Assembly: GCA_947499275.1 (NCBI GenBank)
Contig: CANMNM010000083.1
Coordinates: 1-6,404, forward strand
Source: Actinomycetota bacterium
GTDB lineage: Bacteria; Actinomycetota; Actinomycetes; S36-B12
DNA length: 6,404 bases
Direction of reading: 5' to 3'
Below, piece by piece: positions 1 through 4,388 of this stretch. Within the stretch, counting starts at the first letter, position 1; each line of letters begins with the position of its first letter. A program made the position numbers and the translations under genes. The notes under the pieces are model-generated. The model had not been told where the DNA came from, ran no database searches, and saw only the letters and a program-made list of their open reading frames with translations.

Positions 1-258
1 CGCGGTGTCCTCGGCAAACAAGGAAGTCGCAATGTTTCGTGGGTGATACTCACCAAGACTTTTCACCGTGTTGATCGTGTCCTGCAAATCCAAGCCGGAT
101 GAATCAGCAAGGTCCTTGCGTGCGCTACCAGCCATTTCGCGGATTTGGCGCAACCACTTGACCGCGTCAGCGGCCGCTTTCGGCAGCCTTTCCGGACCGA
201 AAATCAGGAGCCCCAGCACTCCAAGGGCGATCATCTCCCCGATCCCAATGTCAAACAC
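1..258 (-). CDS. tatB: Sec-independent protein translocase subunit TatB (partial, C-terminus beyond the left edge)
   Basis: TatB works with TatC as the receptor for twin-arginine signal peptides and exports folded proteins across the cytoplasmic membrane. The 86 visible codons begin MFDIGIGEMIALGVLGLL: a short N-out membrane helix at about residues 3-20 with the characteristic Glu8. The hinge GPERLP follows at 21-26, then an amphipathic helix (about 27-50) containing KWLRQIREM. The phrase GPERLPKAAADAVKWLRQIR is typical of actinobacterial TatB, and this together with the start MFDIG favours TatB over TatA. The reading frame is open to base 1, so the variable C-terminal tail is missing. The GTG start at 256-258 is fixed by an in-frame TAA 12 nt upstream. 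No Shine-Dalgarno precedes it; a TAACCT box lies 6 nt before the GTG. It lies 58 bp downstream of htrA on the same strand, as in the mycobacterial htrA-tatB pair. Identity is very likely. Confidence 0.93.
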   Translation of the reverse strand, partial: MFDIGIGEMIALGVLGLLIFGPERLPKAAADAVKWLRQIREMAGSARKDLADSSGLDLQDTINTVKSLGEYHPRNIATSLFAEDTA

Positions 259-264
259 GCTATT

Positions 265-270
265 AGGTTA
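265..270 (-). promoter_or_regulatory. Candidate -10 box of a leaderless tatB promoter
   Basis: On the minus strand, TAACCT (matching TANNNT) is separated by exactly 6 nt (AATAGC) from the tatB GTG start, and there is no Shine-Dalgarno between. This spacing would put the transcription start on the GTG. No convincing -35 box is seen at 16-18 bp, so the site is supported mainly by the same layout at htrA, dapE and dapD. Read-through from htrA is an alternative source of tatB mRNA. Confidence 0.4.
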
Positions 271-282
271 CGCCGAACCGAG

Positions 283-311
283 TTGGTGAGGTGCGCAGCC
301 CCTCGGACCAA
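283..311 (-). other. Imperfect hairpin between htrA and tatB
   Basis: TTGGT (283-287) pairs with ACCAA (307-311), and GAGG (288-291) pairs with CCTC (301-304). The loop is 9 nt and a 2-nt bulge lies at 305-306. The structure sits directly after the htrA stop codon and before the tatB start. No T-run follows on the minus strand, so it is at best a weak attenuator or a 3'-end stabilising structure for htrA mRNA. It could also be chance. Confidence 0.25.
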
Positions 312-316
312 TCGTG

Positions 317-1474
317 CTAGCCGATTGCGGTCGAGGAGCCCAAAGTCAACGGAATGGTTGAGTTTTGTCCATTGCGGGTAATCGATATCTCGATCTTCTC
401 GCCTGGGGCATAACTGCGAATTGCAACGACCAGTTCGGTTGAATCCACAACTTGACGGTCATTAAATCCGATAATCACGTCACCCACGCGCAATCCGGCC
501 TTTTCAGCAGGACCACCCGGAGTAATATCCCCGATTTCAGCTCCTTCGCCCGTGTAGGCGGTGTTGAGAACCACACCAATGATCGGTGTCTGCGAATCAC
601 CCGTTGCAATCAATTCTTCAGCAATTCTTTTAGCGGTGTTGATAGGTATCGCAAAACCAAGACCGATAGATCCGGTCTCGCCGCCGATTGTTCCCGCCAG
701 GGTCGCGATCGCCGAGTTGATTCCGATGACCCGTCCCTTACCGTCAAGTAATGGGCCACCTGAGTTTCCTGGATTGATCGCGGCATCAGTTTGAATTGCA
801 TTAATGAAGGCCAGTTCGCCACTCCCACCAGCCGTCACCGGCCGGTCCAAAGAACTAATGATTCCCGAAGTTACCGTGCCGTTGAGCCCTAGTGGGGCGC
901 CGATTGCAATTGCGACTTCACCGACGCGCACGGCACTTGAGTCACCGAGCACGGCCGCAGGCAAACCAGTTTTATCAACCTTGAGTACTGCTAGGTCATA
1001 GGAAGAATTACGACCAACAATCTTGGCGATAGCTTTTTCACCATTTTCAAAAACAACGGTGAGTTCCCCACCGTCGGCTGCTGGTGCAGCTACATGGTTA
1101 TTCGTGAGAATGTAACCGTCGGATTGAACGATAAAACCCGAACCACTACCTGATTCCTCACCTGCCTCAATCAAAATTGAAACGACACTGGGCAACACGG
1201 ATTCCGCAATTGCAGCAACATCGGTTGAACTTACGCTCACAATGTTGTCGAGTTCAGGCAATGCGATCACGTTGGTCATACCACTTGTATTTTCATCTCC
1301 GCTGGATCCGATCAAATACCCACCAAGACCGGCAACGCCACCGACGATGAGAGCGGTAACTGCCGAAACCAGAATCGTTCCCCAGACACCCAGACCACGA
1401 CGCTGCGATGTACGAGCGGCAGGCCCGGGCTGCGCTGGGGGTGCGACGAAGTTAGTCGGGGGGAATTCACTCAC
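317..1474 (-). CDS. htrA: Membrane-anchored HtrA/DegP-type serine protease with PDZ domain
   Basis: This is a 385-residue trypsin-like (S1C family) envelope protease, expected to degrade or remodel misfolded proteins outside the membrane. A proline-rich cytoplasmic tail (1-25) is followed by one membrane segment (about 33-55), with the rest outside. The protease domain spans about 85-290 and holds the full triad: His127 (TNNHV), Asp160 (SSYDLAVLK) and Ser238 (GNSGGPL). A single PDZ domain covers about 298-382, including the carboxylate-binding-loop region IIGVVLN and the GLRVGDVIIGFN strand. An in-frame TGA six bases upstream fixes the GTG at 1472-1474 as the first possible start; the next Met (residue 66) would remove the anchor. 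No good Shine-Dalgarno precedes it, but a TAGGCT box lies 6 nt upstream. In mycobacteria the homologue Rv1223 sits beside sigE-rseA and tatB; here tatB is retained and sigE-rseA is not. The protease assignment is firm; the exact DegP/DegS-like role is not. Confidence 0.95.
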   Translation of the reverse strand: MSEFPPTNFVAPPAQPGPAARTSQRRGLGVWGTILVSAVTALIVGGVAGLGGYLIGSSGDENTSGMTNVIALPELDNIVSVSSTDVAAIAESVLPSVVSILIEAGEESGSGSGFIVQSDGYILTNNHVAAPAADGGELTVVFENGEKAIAKIVGRNSSYDLAVLKVDKTGLPAAVLGDSSAVRVGEVAIAIGAPLGLNGTVTSGIISSLDRPVTAGGSGELAFINAIQTDAAINPGNSGGPLLDGKGRVIGINSAIATLAGTIGGETGSIGLGFAIPINTAKRIAEELIATGDSQTPIIGVVLNTAYTGEGAEIGDITPGGPAEKAGLRVGDVIIGFNDRQVVDSTELVVAIRSYAPGEKIEISITRNGQNSTIPLTLGSSTAIG

Positions 1475-1476
1475 CT

Positions 1477-1532
1477 CTCAAGCCTAACGTGCACTACTAC
1501 GCGTGCCCGAGGGCTTACCGCTAGGCTCGAGA
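1477..1532. repeat. Spaced inverted repeat in the htrA / O-methyltransferase divergent promoter region
   Basis: The 10-nt arm CTCAAGCCTA (1477-1486) is matched in inverted orientation by TAGGCTCGAG (1522-1531) with one mismatch, and the flanking T1476/A1532 also pair. The arms are 35 bp apart. The left arm contains the candidate htrA -10 (TAGGCT on the minus strand); the right arm carries TAGGCT on the plus strand, pointing towards the methyltransferase gene. The repeat may be two mirrored promoters or a two-site operator. A chance match cannot be excluded. Confidence 0.4.
1481..1486 (-). promoter_or_regulatory. Candidate -10 box of a leaderless htrA promoter
   Basis: On the minus strand, TAGGCT lies 6 nt (TGAGAG) before the htrA GTG start. 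With a 17-bp spacer the -35 region (1504-1509) reads CGGGCA, only 3 of 6 against TTGACA. The layout equals that at tatB, dapE and dapD and predicts an mRNA starting on the GTG. A weak AGG or GAGAG upstream could instead act as a poor Shine-Dalgarno. Confidence 0.45.
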
Positions 1533-1539
1533 AAGCATC

Positions 1540-1545
1540 TATACT
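1540..1545 (+). promoter_or_regulatory. Candidate -10 box for the O-methyltransferase gene
   Basis: TATACT is 5 of 6 against TATAAT and would start transcription near 1552, giving a leader of about 22 nt that contains the Shine-Dalgarno GAGGAG (1564-1569), 4 nt before the ATG. The best upstream partner is TTACCG (1515-1520) with a long 19-bp spacer, so the -35 is poor. TAGGCT at 1522-1527 is an alternative -10. Confidence 0.45.
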
Positions 1546-1573
1546 CGGCGTTACCCGTCTTGCGAGGAGTGAA

Positions 1574-2233
1574 ATGTCTTTTTCAGCGATTACACCCGGT
1601 GCTGCCGACTACACGGAAAATTACCTGGGTGAGTTTGACGCCGAACACGCAAGTGAACTGCGAGGCGCCAGATTACAGGCTGCAGACCTGGGGCTCGAGT
1701 GCGTCAGCGCCCAAGTCGCATCCCTGCTGGAACTCCTTGCAGCTTCAATCCAAGCGCAGGCAATCATTGAAGTCGGCACGGGAACCGGGATCTCAGGCGC
1801 TGCGCTCCTGGAAGGCATGAAGGCTGGCGGGGTCCTCACCAGTATTGACCTTGAAGCTGAATACCAACGCCATGCCAAGGAACTATTCACCAGCTTGGGG
1901 TGTGAATCCAACCGAATGAGACTCATTGCCGGGCGTGCACTTGACGTGCTGCCCAGATTCTCCGACGGTGCGTACGACCTCATTTTTATCGATGCTGATG
2001 CCGGGGAATACCCCACGATGCTCAACCAAGCAAAACGACTGCTCCGAATTGGCGGGCTAGTGATTTTTCACGGTGCATTTGCTTCGGGAATGGCTGACCC
2101 CAGTGTCCGTGACTACGAGGCTACCGCGATGCGCGATGTCGCAACCGAATTGCGTTCTGACAGCGACTGGTTGCCCTCACTGCTCACAGTGGGCGAGGGA
2201 CTTTTCGTGGCTTCACTTCGAAGCCGGGATTAA
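1574..2233 (+). CDS. Class I SAM-dependent O-methyltransferase (Rv1220c-like)
   Basis: The 219-residue product has the Rossmann-type methyltransferase fold of the small O-methyltransferase family. It would transfer a methyl group from S-adenosylmethionine to an unknown acceptor in the cytoplasm. The SAM-binding motif EVGTGTGISG starts at Glu66. Acidic Asp92 (TSIDLE) is placed to bind the SAM ribose, and YDLIFIDAD (134-142) is the post-II motif that supplies a metal ligand in cation-dependent members. The usual following Asp-Asn ligand pair is not seen: the matching strand reads GLVIFHGAF (161-169). Length fits the family. The ATG at 1574 has a clear Shine-Dalgarno GAGGAG 4 nt upstream. The gene is divergent from htrA (99 bp gap) and converges with the DUF3117 gene (19 bp). 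Mycobacteria keep a homologue at the same place, next to sigE. The fold is certain; the substrate is unknown. Confidence 0.9.
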   Translation: MSFSAITPGAADYTENYLGEFDAEHASELRGARLQAADLGLECVSAQVASLLELLAASIQAQAIIEVGTGTGISGAALLEGMKAGGVLTSIDLEAEYQRHAKELFTSLGCESNRMRLIAGRALDVLPRFSDGAYDLIFIDADAGEYPTMLNQAKRLLRIGGLVIFHGAFASGMADPSVRDYEATAMRDVATELRSDSDWLPSLLTVGEGLFVASLRSRD

Positions 2234-2252
2234 ACCTGAATTAAACTCTGTA

Positions 2253-2420
2253 CTAGGCGAAAACTTCGAGGAGTTTAGCGCCCAATTCTTTTGCTTCGTC
2301 AGCCTTAAGCTCAACAACGAGGCGTCCACCGCCCTCTAAAGGAACCCGCATCACGTAGCTGCGAGCCTCTTTGGTGACCTCCATTGGTCCGTCTCCGGTA
2401 CGTGGCTTCATCGCGGCCAT
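2253..2420 (-). CDS. DUF3117 family protein, 55 residues
   Basis: This is a small actinobacterial protein of unknown function (Rv1211 family). It begins MAAMKPRTGDGPMEVTKEAR and continues through VMRVPLEGGGRLVVEL to a C-terminal helix with ELGAKL. The family is strongly conserved, and its usual length of about 55 residues matches the ATG at 2418-2420. That start has a purine-rich Shine-Dalgarno (AAGGGGA) 7 nt upstream. The reading frame can be extended to an ATG at 2447, but those nine residues (MTWLEGDTN) lie over the Shine-Dalgarno and are not part of the family. There is no membrane segment or signal peptide; it is probably cytoplasmic. It is separated by 133 bp from the upstream SRPBCC gene, long enough for its own promoter. 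Confidence 0.93.
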   Translation of the reverse strand: MAAMKPRTGDGPMEVTKEARSYVMRVPLEGGGRLVVELKADEAKELGAKLLEVFA

Positions 2421-2553
2421 ATTCGTGTCCCCTTCCAGCCAAGTCATTGCAGCGCTATTGCGCCCATCACGTGCCCGGGCACGCCCGGTTCGAAAGGCCC
2501 ATTATTCCGCATGACCCGCTTCCAGGACCAAGCGCCCTCGGATTCGCGTGATT
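2421..2553. promoter_or_regulatory. Intergenic region upstream of the DUF3117 gene
   Basis: This is the longest gap in the window. On the minus strand it carries a possible -10 AATAAT (2501-2506, 5 of 6 against TATAAT) with TTGGTC (2526-2531) at a long 19-bp spacing. Transcription would start near 2494 with a leader of about 73 nt. The leader would include the palindrome at 2470-2483 and the Shine-Dalgarno. No terminator with a T-run follows the SRPBCC gene. The promoter call is tentative. Confidence 0.35.
2470..2488. repeat. Perfect 14-bp palindrome overlapping a second GC-rich inverted repeat
   Basis: CGTGCCCGGGCACG (2470-2483) is a perfect palindrome. Overlapping it, CCGGG (2475-2479) and CCCGG (2484-2488) can form a 5-bp stem with a 4-nt loop. 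Two mutually exclusive pairings over the same bases could be an operator for a dimeric regulator or a small terminator or pause hairpin after the SRPBCC gene. No T-run follows on the minus strand, which argues against a classical terminator. Confidence 0.45.
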
Positions 2554-3018
2554 TTAGAAGGGTCGGCCCGATTCGATCTCACGCTTGAGGGCCTTGAGAG
2601 ATTTCTTCACCCCAGCCAATAGCGGGAATTTGCCTATTGGCCAGCCGAGCGCCCCCAGAACACCCAGTGGCAACTCAAAATCCTCACTCCAAATGAACCG
2701 TGCCGTATTTCCCGGCAGGGAGACAACCTCCATGGTGCCCGTCCCTTTGACCAAGGTCCCCGTGTGGAGAACATCGACGCGGTAGGGCGGCTCCCACCGA
2801 GTAATTTCCATGGTGTCCCAGAAGCCCACCGGCCCGGTCCCCGTCCAGCCGGCAATCACCGATCCCACACTTTTGCCGTCACCTTTGCGGATTTCGACCC
2901 TGGTGCCCACCATCCAACGATCCTGCTGGGTCCACGCAGTGAAAGCATCGAAAACTTCCTGCACCGGAGCGTTAATTACGATGTCCAAGTCAAGTCGACG
3001 AACACGTTTCGTTTTCAC
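2554..3018 (-). CDS. SRPBCC (START-like) superfamily protein
   Basis: The 154-residue product has the helix-grip layout of the SRPBCC/polyketide-cyclase-like superfamily, whose members enclose a hydrophobic ligand pocket. It starts with a strand (LDLDIVINAPVQEVFDAFT, about 10-27), where the phrase INAPVQEVFDAF is the family's usual opening. Antiparallel strands follow through GFWDTMEITRWEPPYRVDV (65-83) and ARFIWSEDFEL (106-116), ending in a basic helix VKKSLKALKREIES (137-150). No ligand or catalytic role can be read from it. The GTG at 3016-3018 lies 10 bp after the DivIVA-like stop codon. The frame also has an ATG at 3099, but that would overlap the upstream gene by about 70 bp and add residues outside the domain. 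The GTG lacks an evident Shine-Dalgarno, so translation may be coupled. It is the last gene of the dapE operon. Confidence 0.8.
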   Translation of the reverse strand: MKTKRVRRLDLDIVINAPVQEVFDAFTAWTQQDRWMVGTRVEIRKGDGKSVGSVIAGWTGTGPVGFWDTMEITRWEPPYRVDVLHTGTLVKGTGTMEVVSLPGNTARFIWSEDFELPLGVLGALGWPIGKFPLLAGVKKSLKALKREIESGRPF

Positions 3019-3028
3019 AGTGCGTGAC

Positions 3029-3256
3029 TCATTTCTTGGGACTGGATTCGAGTTCTGCGATCCGGCCTTCGAGGAGGGCAATTTTTTGATCAACCTCATC
3101 CATGCGATAGCCGCGAACTGTTACATCAAAGCCCTGTGAATCGGGTTTGTAGTCACCCGTGTTCTCGATTCCAACGCTTGGGGTAAACCGACCGGTGATC
3201 ACAAGGGCTGCTCCCGCAATTACCAGAATCGCAAGGACCACGAAAAGGAACGTCAT
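3029..3256 (-). CDS. Small DivIVA-domain membrane protein
   Basis: The 75-residue product has an N-terminal membrane segment (about 2-21, MTFLFVVLAILVIAGAALVI), a short linker, then FDVTVRGYRMDEVD (43-56). This last is the DivIVA-type motif of actinobacterial proteins that recognise poles or septa. A short charged helix (57-72) follows that may form a coiled coil. It resembles the Rv1209-type proteins, which combine a membrane helix with one DivIVA motif, but is shorter than the roughly 120-residue mycobacterial member. The start is set by an ATGA overlap: the ATG (3254-3256) shares bases with the dapE TGA (3253-3255), pointing to translational coupling. A longer frame to 3301 would overlap dapE by 49 bases and is less likely. 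It could be an envelope or growth-zone factor; no partner is shown. Confidence 0.85.
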   Translation of the reverse strand: MTFLFVVLAILVIAGAALVITGRFTPSVGIENTGDYKPDSQGFDVTVRGYRMDEVDQKIALLEGRIAELESSPKK

Positions 3257-4365
3257 GTCGCTAGTCCACCATGGATAGGTGAACCTTGCTCGGTTAACCA
3301 ACGCCGAAGGTTGGTCGCCACGCTGATCAACTCCTCCACATTCACGAATTCTCCTTGACTGTGGGCAATCGACGGATCCCCTGGTCCGTAATTGACAGCG
3401 GGTGTTCCCATCGCAGAGAAGCGGGCAACATCGGTCCAGCCAAACTTGGGAGCCACGGTGGCACCCGTTGCCACGAGAAACGCTTGTGCAGCAGGGTGAG
3501 ATAGGCCAGGAAGCGCGCCCGGAGCCTGGTCAGTGATGTCAACGTCAAAGCCGGCAAAGATTTCCTGGACATGTGCAATCGCCTGATCCGCCGTCCTGTC
3601 GGGGGCGAACCGGTAGTTCACCGTGACACAGCACAGATCGGGAATCACGTTTCCCGCAATGCCGCCGGTTATTGCGACGGCGTTTAAACCTTCACGAAAT
3701 GTGAGACCGTCAATGACCGGGCTAGAAGGTTCGTAGTTCTCTAAAATTTCCAAGATCTCACGCGCTTGGTGGATTGCGTTTTTGCCCATCCAGCTTCGCG
3801 CGCTGTGCGCCCGCTCGCCACGAGTCGTGATGTTAGCTCTCATTGTCCCCTGGCAACCTGCTTCAATATTTGCGTTACTGGGCTCCATGAGCACCGCGAA
3901 ATCAGCCTCCAAAAACTCTGGGGAAATTTGCGATATTTTTAGGAGACCATTAAATTCCGAGCTGACTTCTTCGGATTCATAGAAAATATAAGTAACGTCA
4001 CATACCGGGTCGGTGACAGTGGCCGCAAGGTGCAGAGCAATTGCAACCCCGCCTTTCATGTCAGCCGCACCCAAACCGTAAATCCGCTCTGACTCAACGT
4101 GGTGGGGGAGATTCCCATTGGCCGGGACCGTATCCAGATGGCCGGCGAGAATTATTCGATCACCACGGTCCGCATGATTGGTGGCAATCACCGAGTTTCC
4201 AATTCGAGTCACTGATAGGTGCGAGTATCCACGCAAAGCCTGTTCAACCAGATCCGCAATCGGCTCCTCTTCATGCGATTCGCTGGGAGTGTCAATCAGG
4301 GCCGCGGTGAGAACGGGTAATTCAGCACCCAAAGACAACGGCGCTAACTGCCGTGTGATGCTCAC
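3253..4365 (-). CDS. dapE: Succinyl-diaminopimelate desuccinylase
   Basis: DapE hydrolyses N-succinyl-LL-2,6-diaminopimelate to LL-diaminopimelate and succinate in lysine and peptidoglycan-precursor synthesis. The 370-residue product is a di-zinc M20 peptidase-family enzyme, close in length to mycobacterial DapE (about 354). The metal and catalytic residues are all present: His76 and Asp78 (AGHLDTVP), Asp102 (GAADMKGG), catalytic Glu132 with ligand Glu133 (YESEEV), Glu161 (MEPSN) and His335 (IAHSQGEF). The central dimerisation domain includes RGERAHSARSWMGKNA (182-197). The GTG at 4363-4365 gives MSITRQLAPL, the natural N-terminus. The frame stays open to 4656, but that extension is antisense to dapD and is low-complexity arginine-rich. 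The start lacks a Shine-Dalgarno and has a TACCGT box 6 nt upstream. It is divergent from dapD, as in M. tuberculosis, and overlaps the DivIVA-like gene by 4 bp. Confidence 0.96.
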   Translation of the reverse strand: MSITRQLAPLSLGAELPVLTAALIDTPSESHEEEPIADLVEQALRGYSHLSVTRIGNSVIATNHADRGDRIILAGHLDTVPANGNLPHHVESERIYGLGAADMKGGVAIALHLAATVTDPVCDVTYIFYESEEVSSEFNGLLKISQISPEFLEADFAVLMEPSNANIEAGCQGTMRANITTRGERAHSARSWMGKNAIHQAREILEILENYEPSSPVIDGLTFREGLNAVAITGGIAGNVIPDLCCVTVNYRFAPDRTADQAIAHVQEIFAGFDVDITDQAPGALPGLSHPAAQAFLVATGATVAPKFGWTDVARFSAMGTPAVNYGPGDPSIAHSQGEFVNVEELISVATNLRRWLTEQGSPIHGGLAT

Positions 4366-4388
4366 GCCACTACGGTAGTGCCGTGAGC
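4360..4388. promoter_or_regulatory. 29-bp palindromic bidirectional promoter/operator containing both dapE and dapD start codons
   Basis: The arm GCTCACGCCACTAC (4360-4373) is mirrored in 4375-4388 with 13 of 14 positions pairing; the only mismatch is 4367/4381 and the centre is G4374. The central heptamer TACGGTA (4371-4377) reads TACGGT on the plus strand and TACCGT on the minus strand, both TANNNT. Each is exactly 6 nt from a GTG start: dapD at 4383 and dapE at 4365. Neither gene has a Shine-Dalgarno, so both transcripts may be leaderless and begin with the same GUGAGC. The best -35 for dapE is TCAACA on the minus strand (4396-4401, 4 of 6, 18-bp spacer), inside dapD. For dapD it is CTGCCG (4348-4353, 3 of 6, 17-bp spacer), inside dapE. 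The palindrome is seen directly; promoter function is inferred. Confidence 0.65.

Noticed and set aside
1505..1514. Short inverted repeat GCCCGAGGGC upstream of the methyltransferase gene
   Set aside because: Only 4 bp per arm with a 2-nt centre and no T-run or extension; too short to call a terminator or operator.
1621..2025. Minus-strand open frame of 134 residues within the methyltransferase gene
   Set aside because: It is a serine- and alanine-rich antisense shadow with no domain, ribosome site or context; the plus-strand frame has clear methyltransferase motifs.
2421..2447. Longer DUF3117 start at the ATG at 2447
   Set aside because: The family starts at MAAMKPRTGDG. The ATG at 2420 has a Shine-Dalgarno 7 nt upstream, which the longer version would place inside coding sequence.
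3019..3099. Upstream ATG (3099) for the SRPBCC gene
   Set aside because: It would overlap the DivIVA-like gene by about 70 bp and add 27 residues with no domain match; the GTG at 3018 begins right before the SRPBCC fold.
3257..3301. Upstream start (3301) for the DivIVA-like gene
   Set aside because: The ATG at 3256 forms an ATGA overlap with the dapE stop codon and starts directly at the membrane helix; the extension would sit within dapE.
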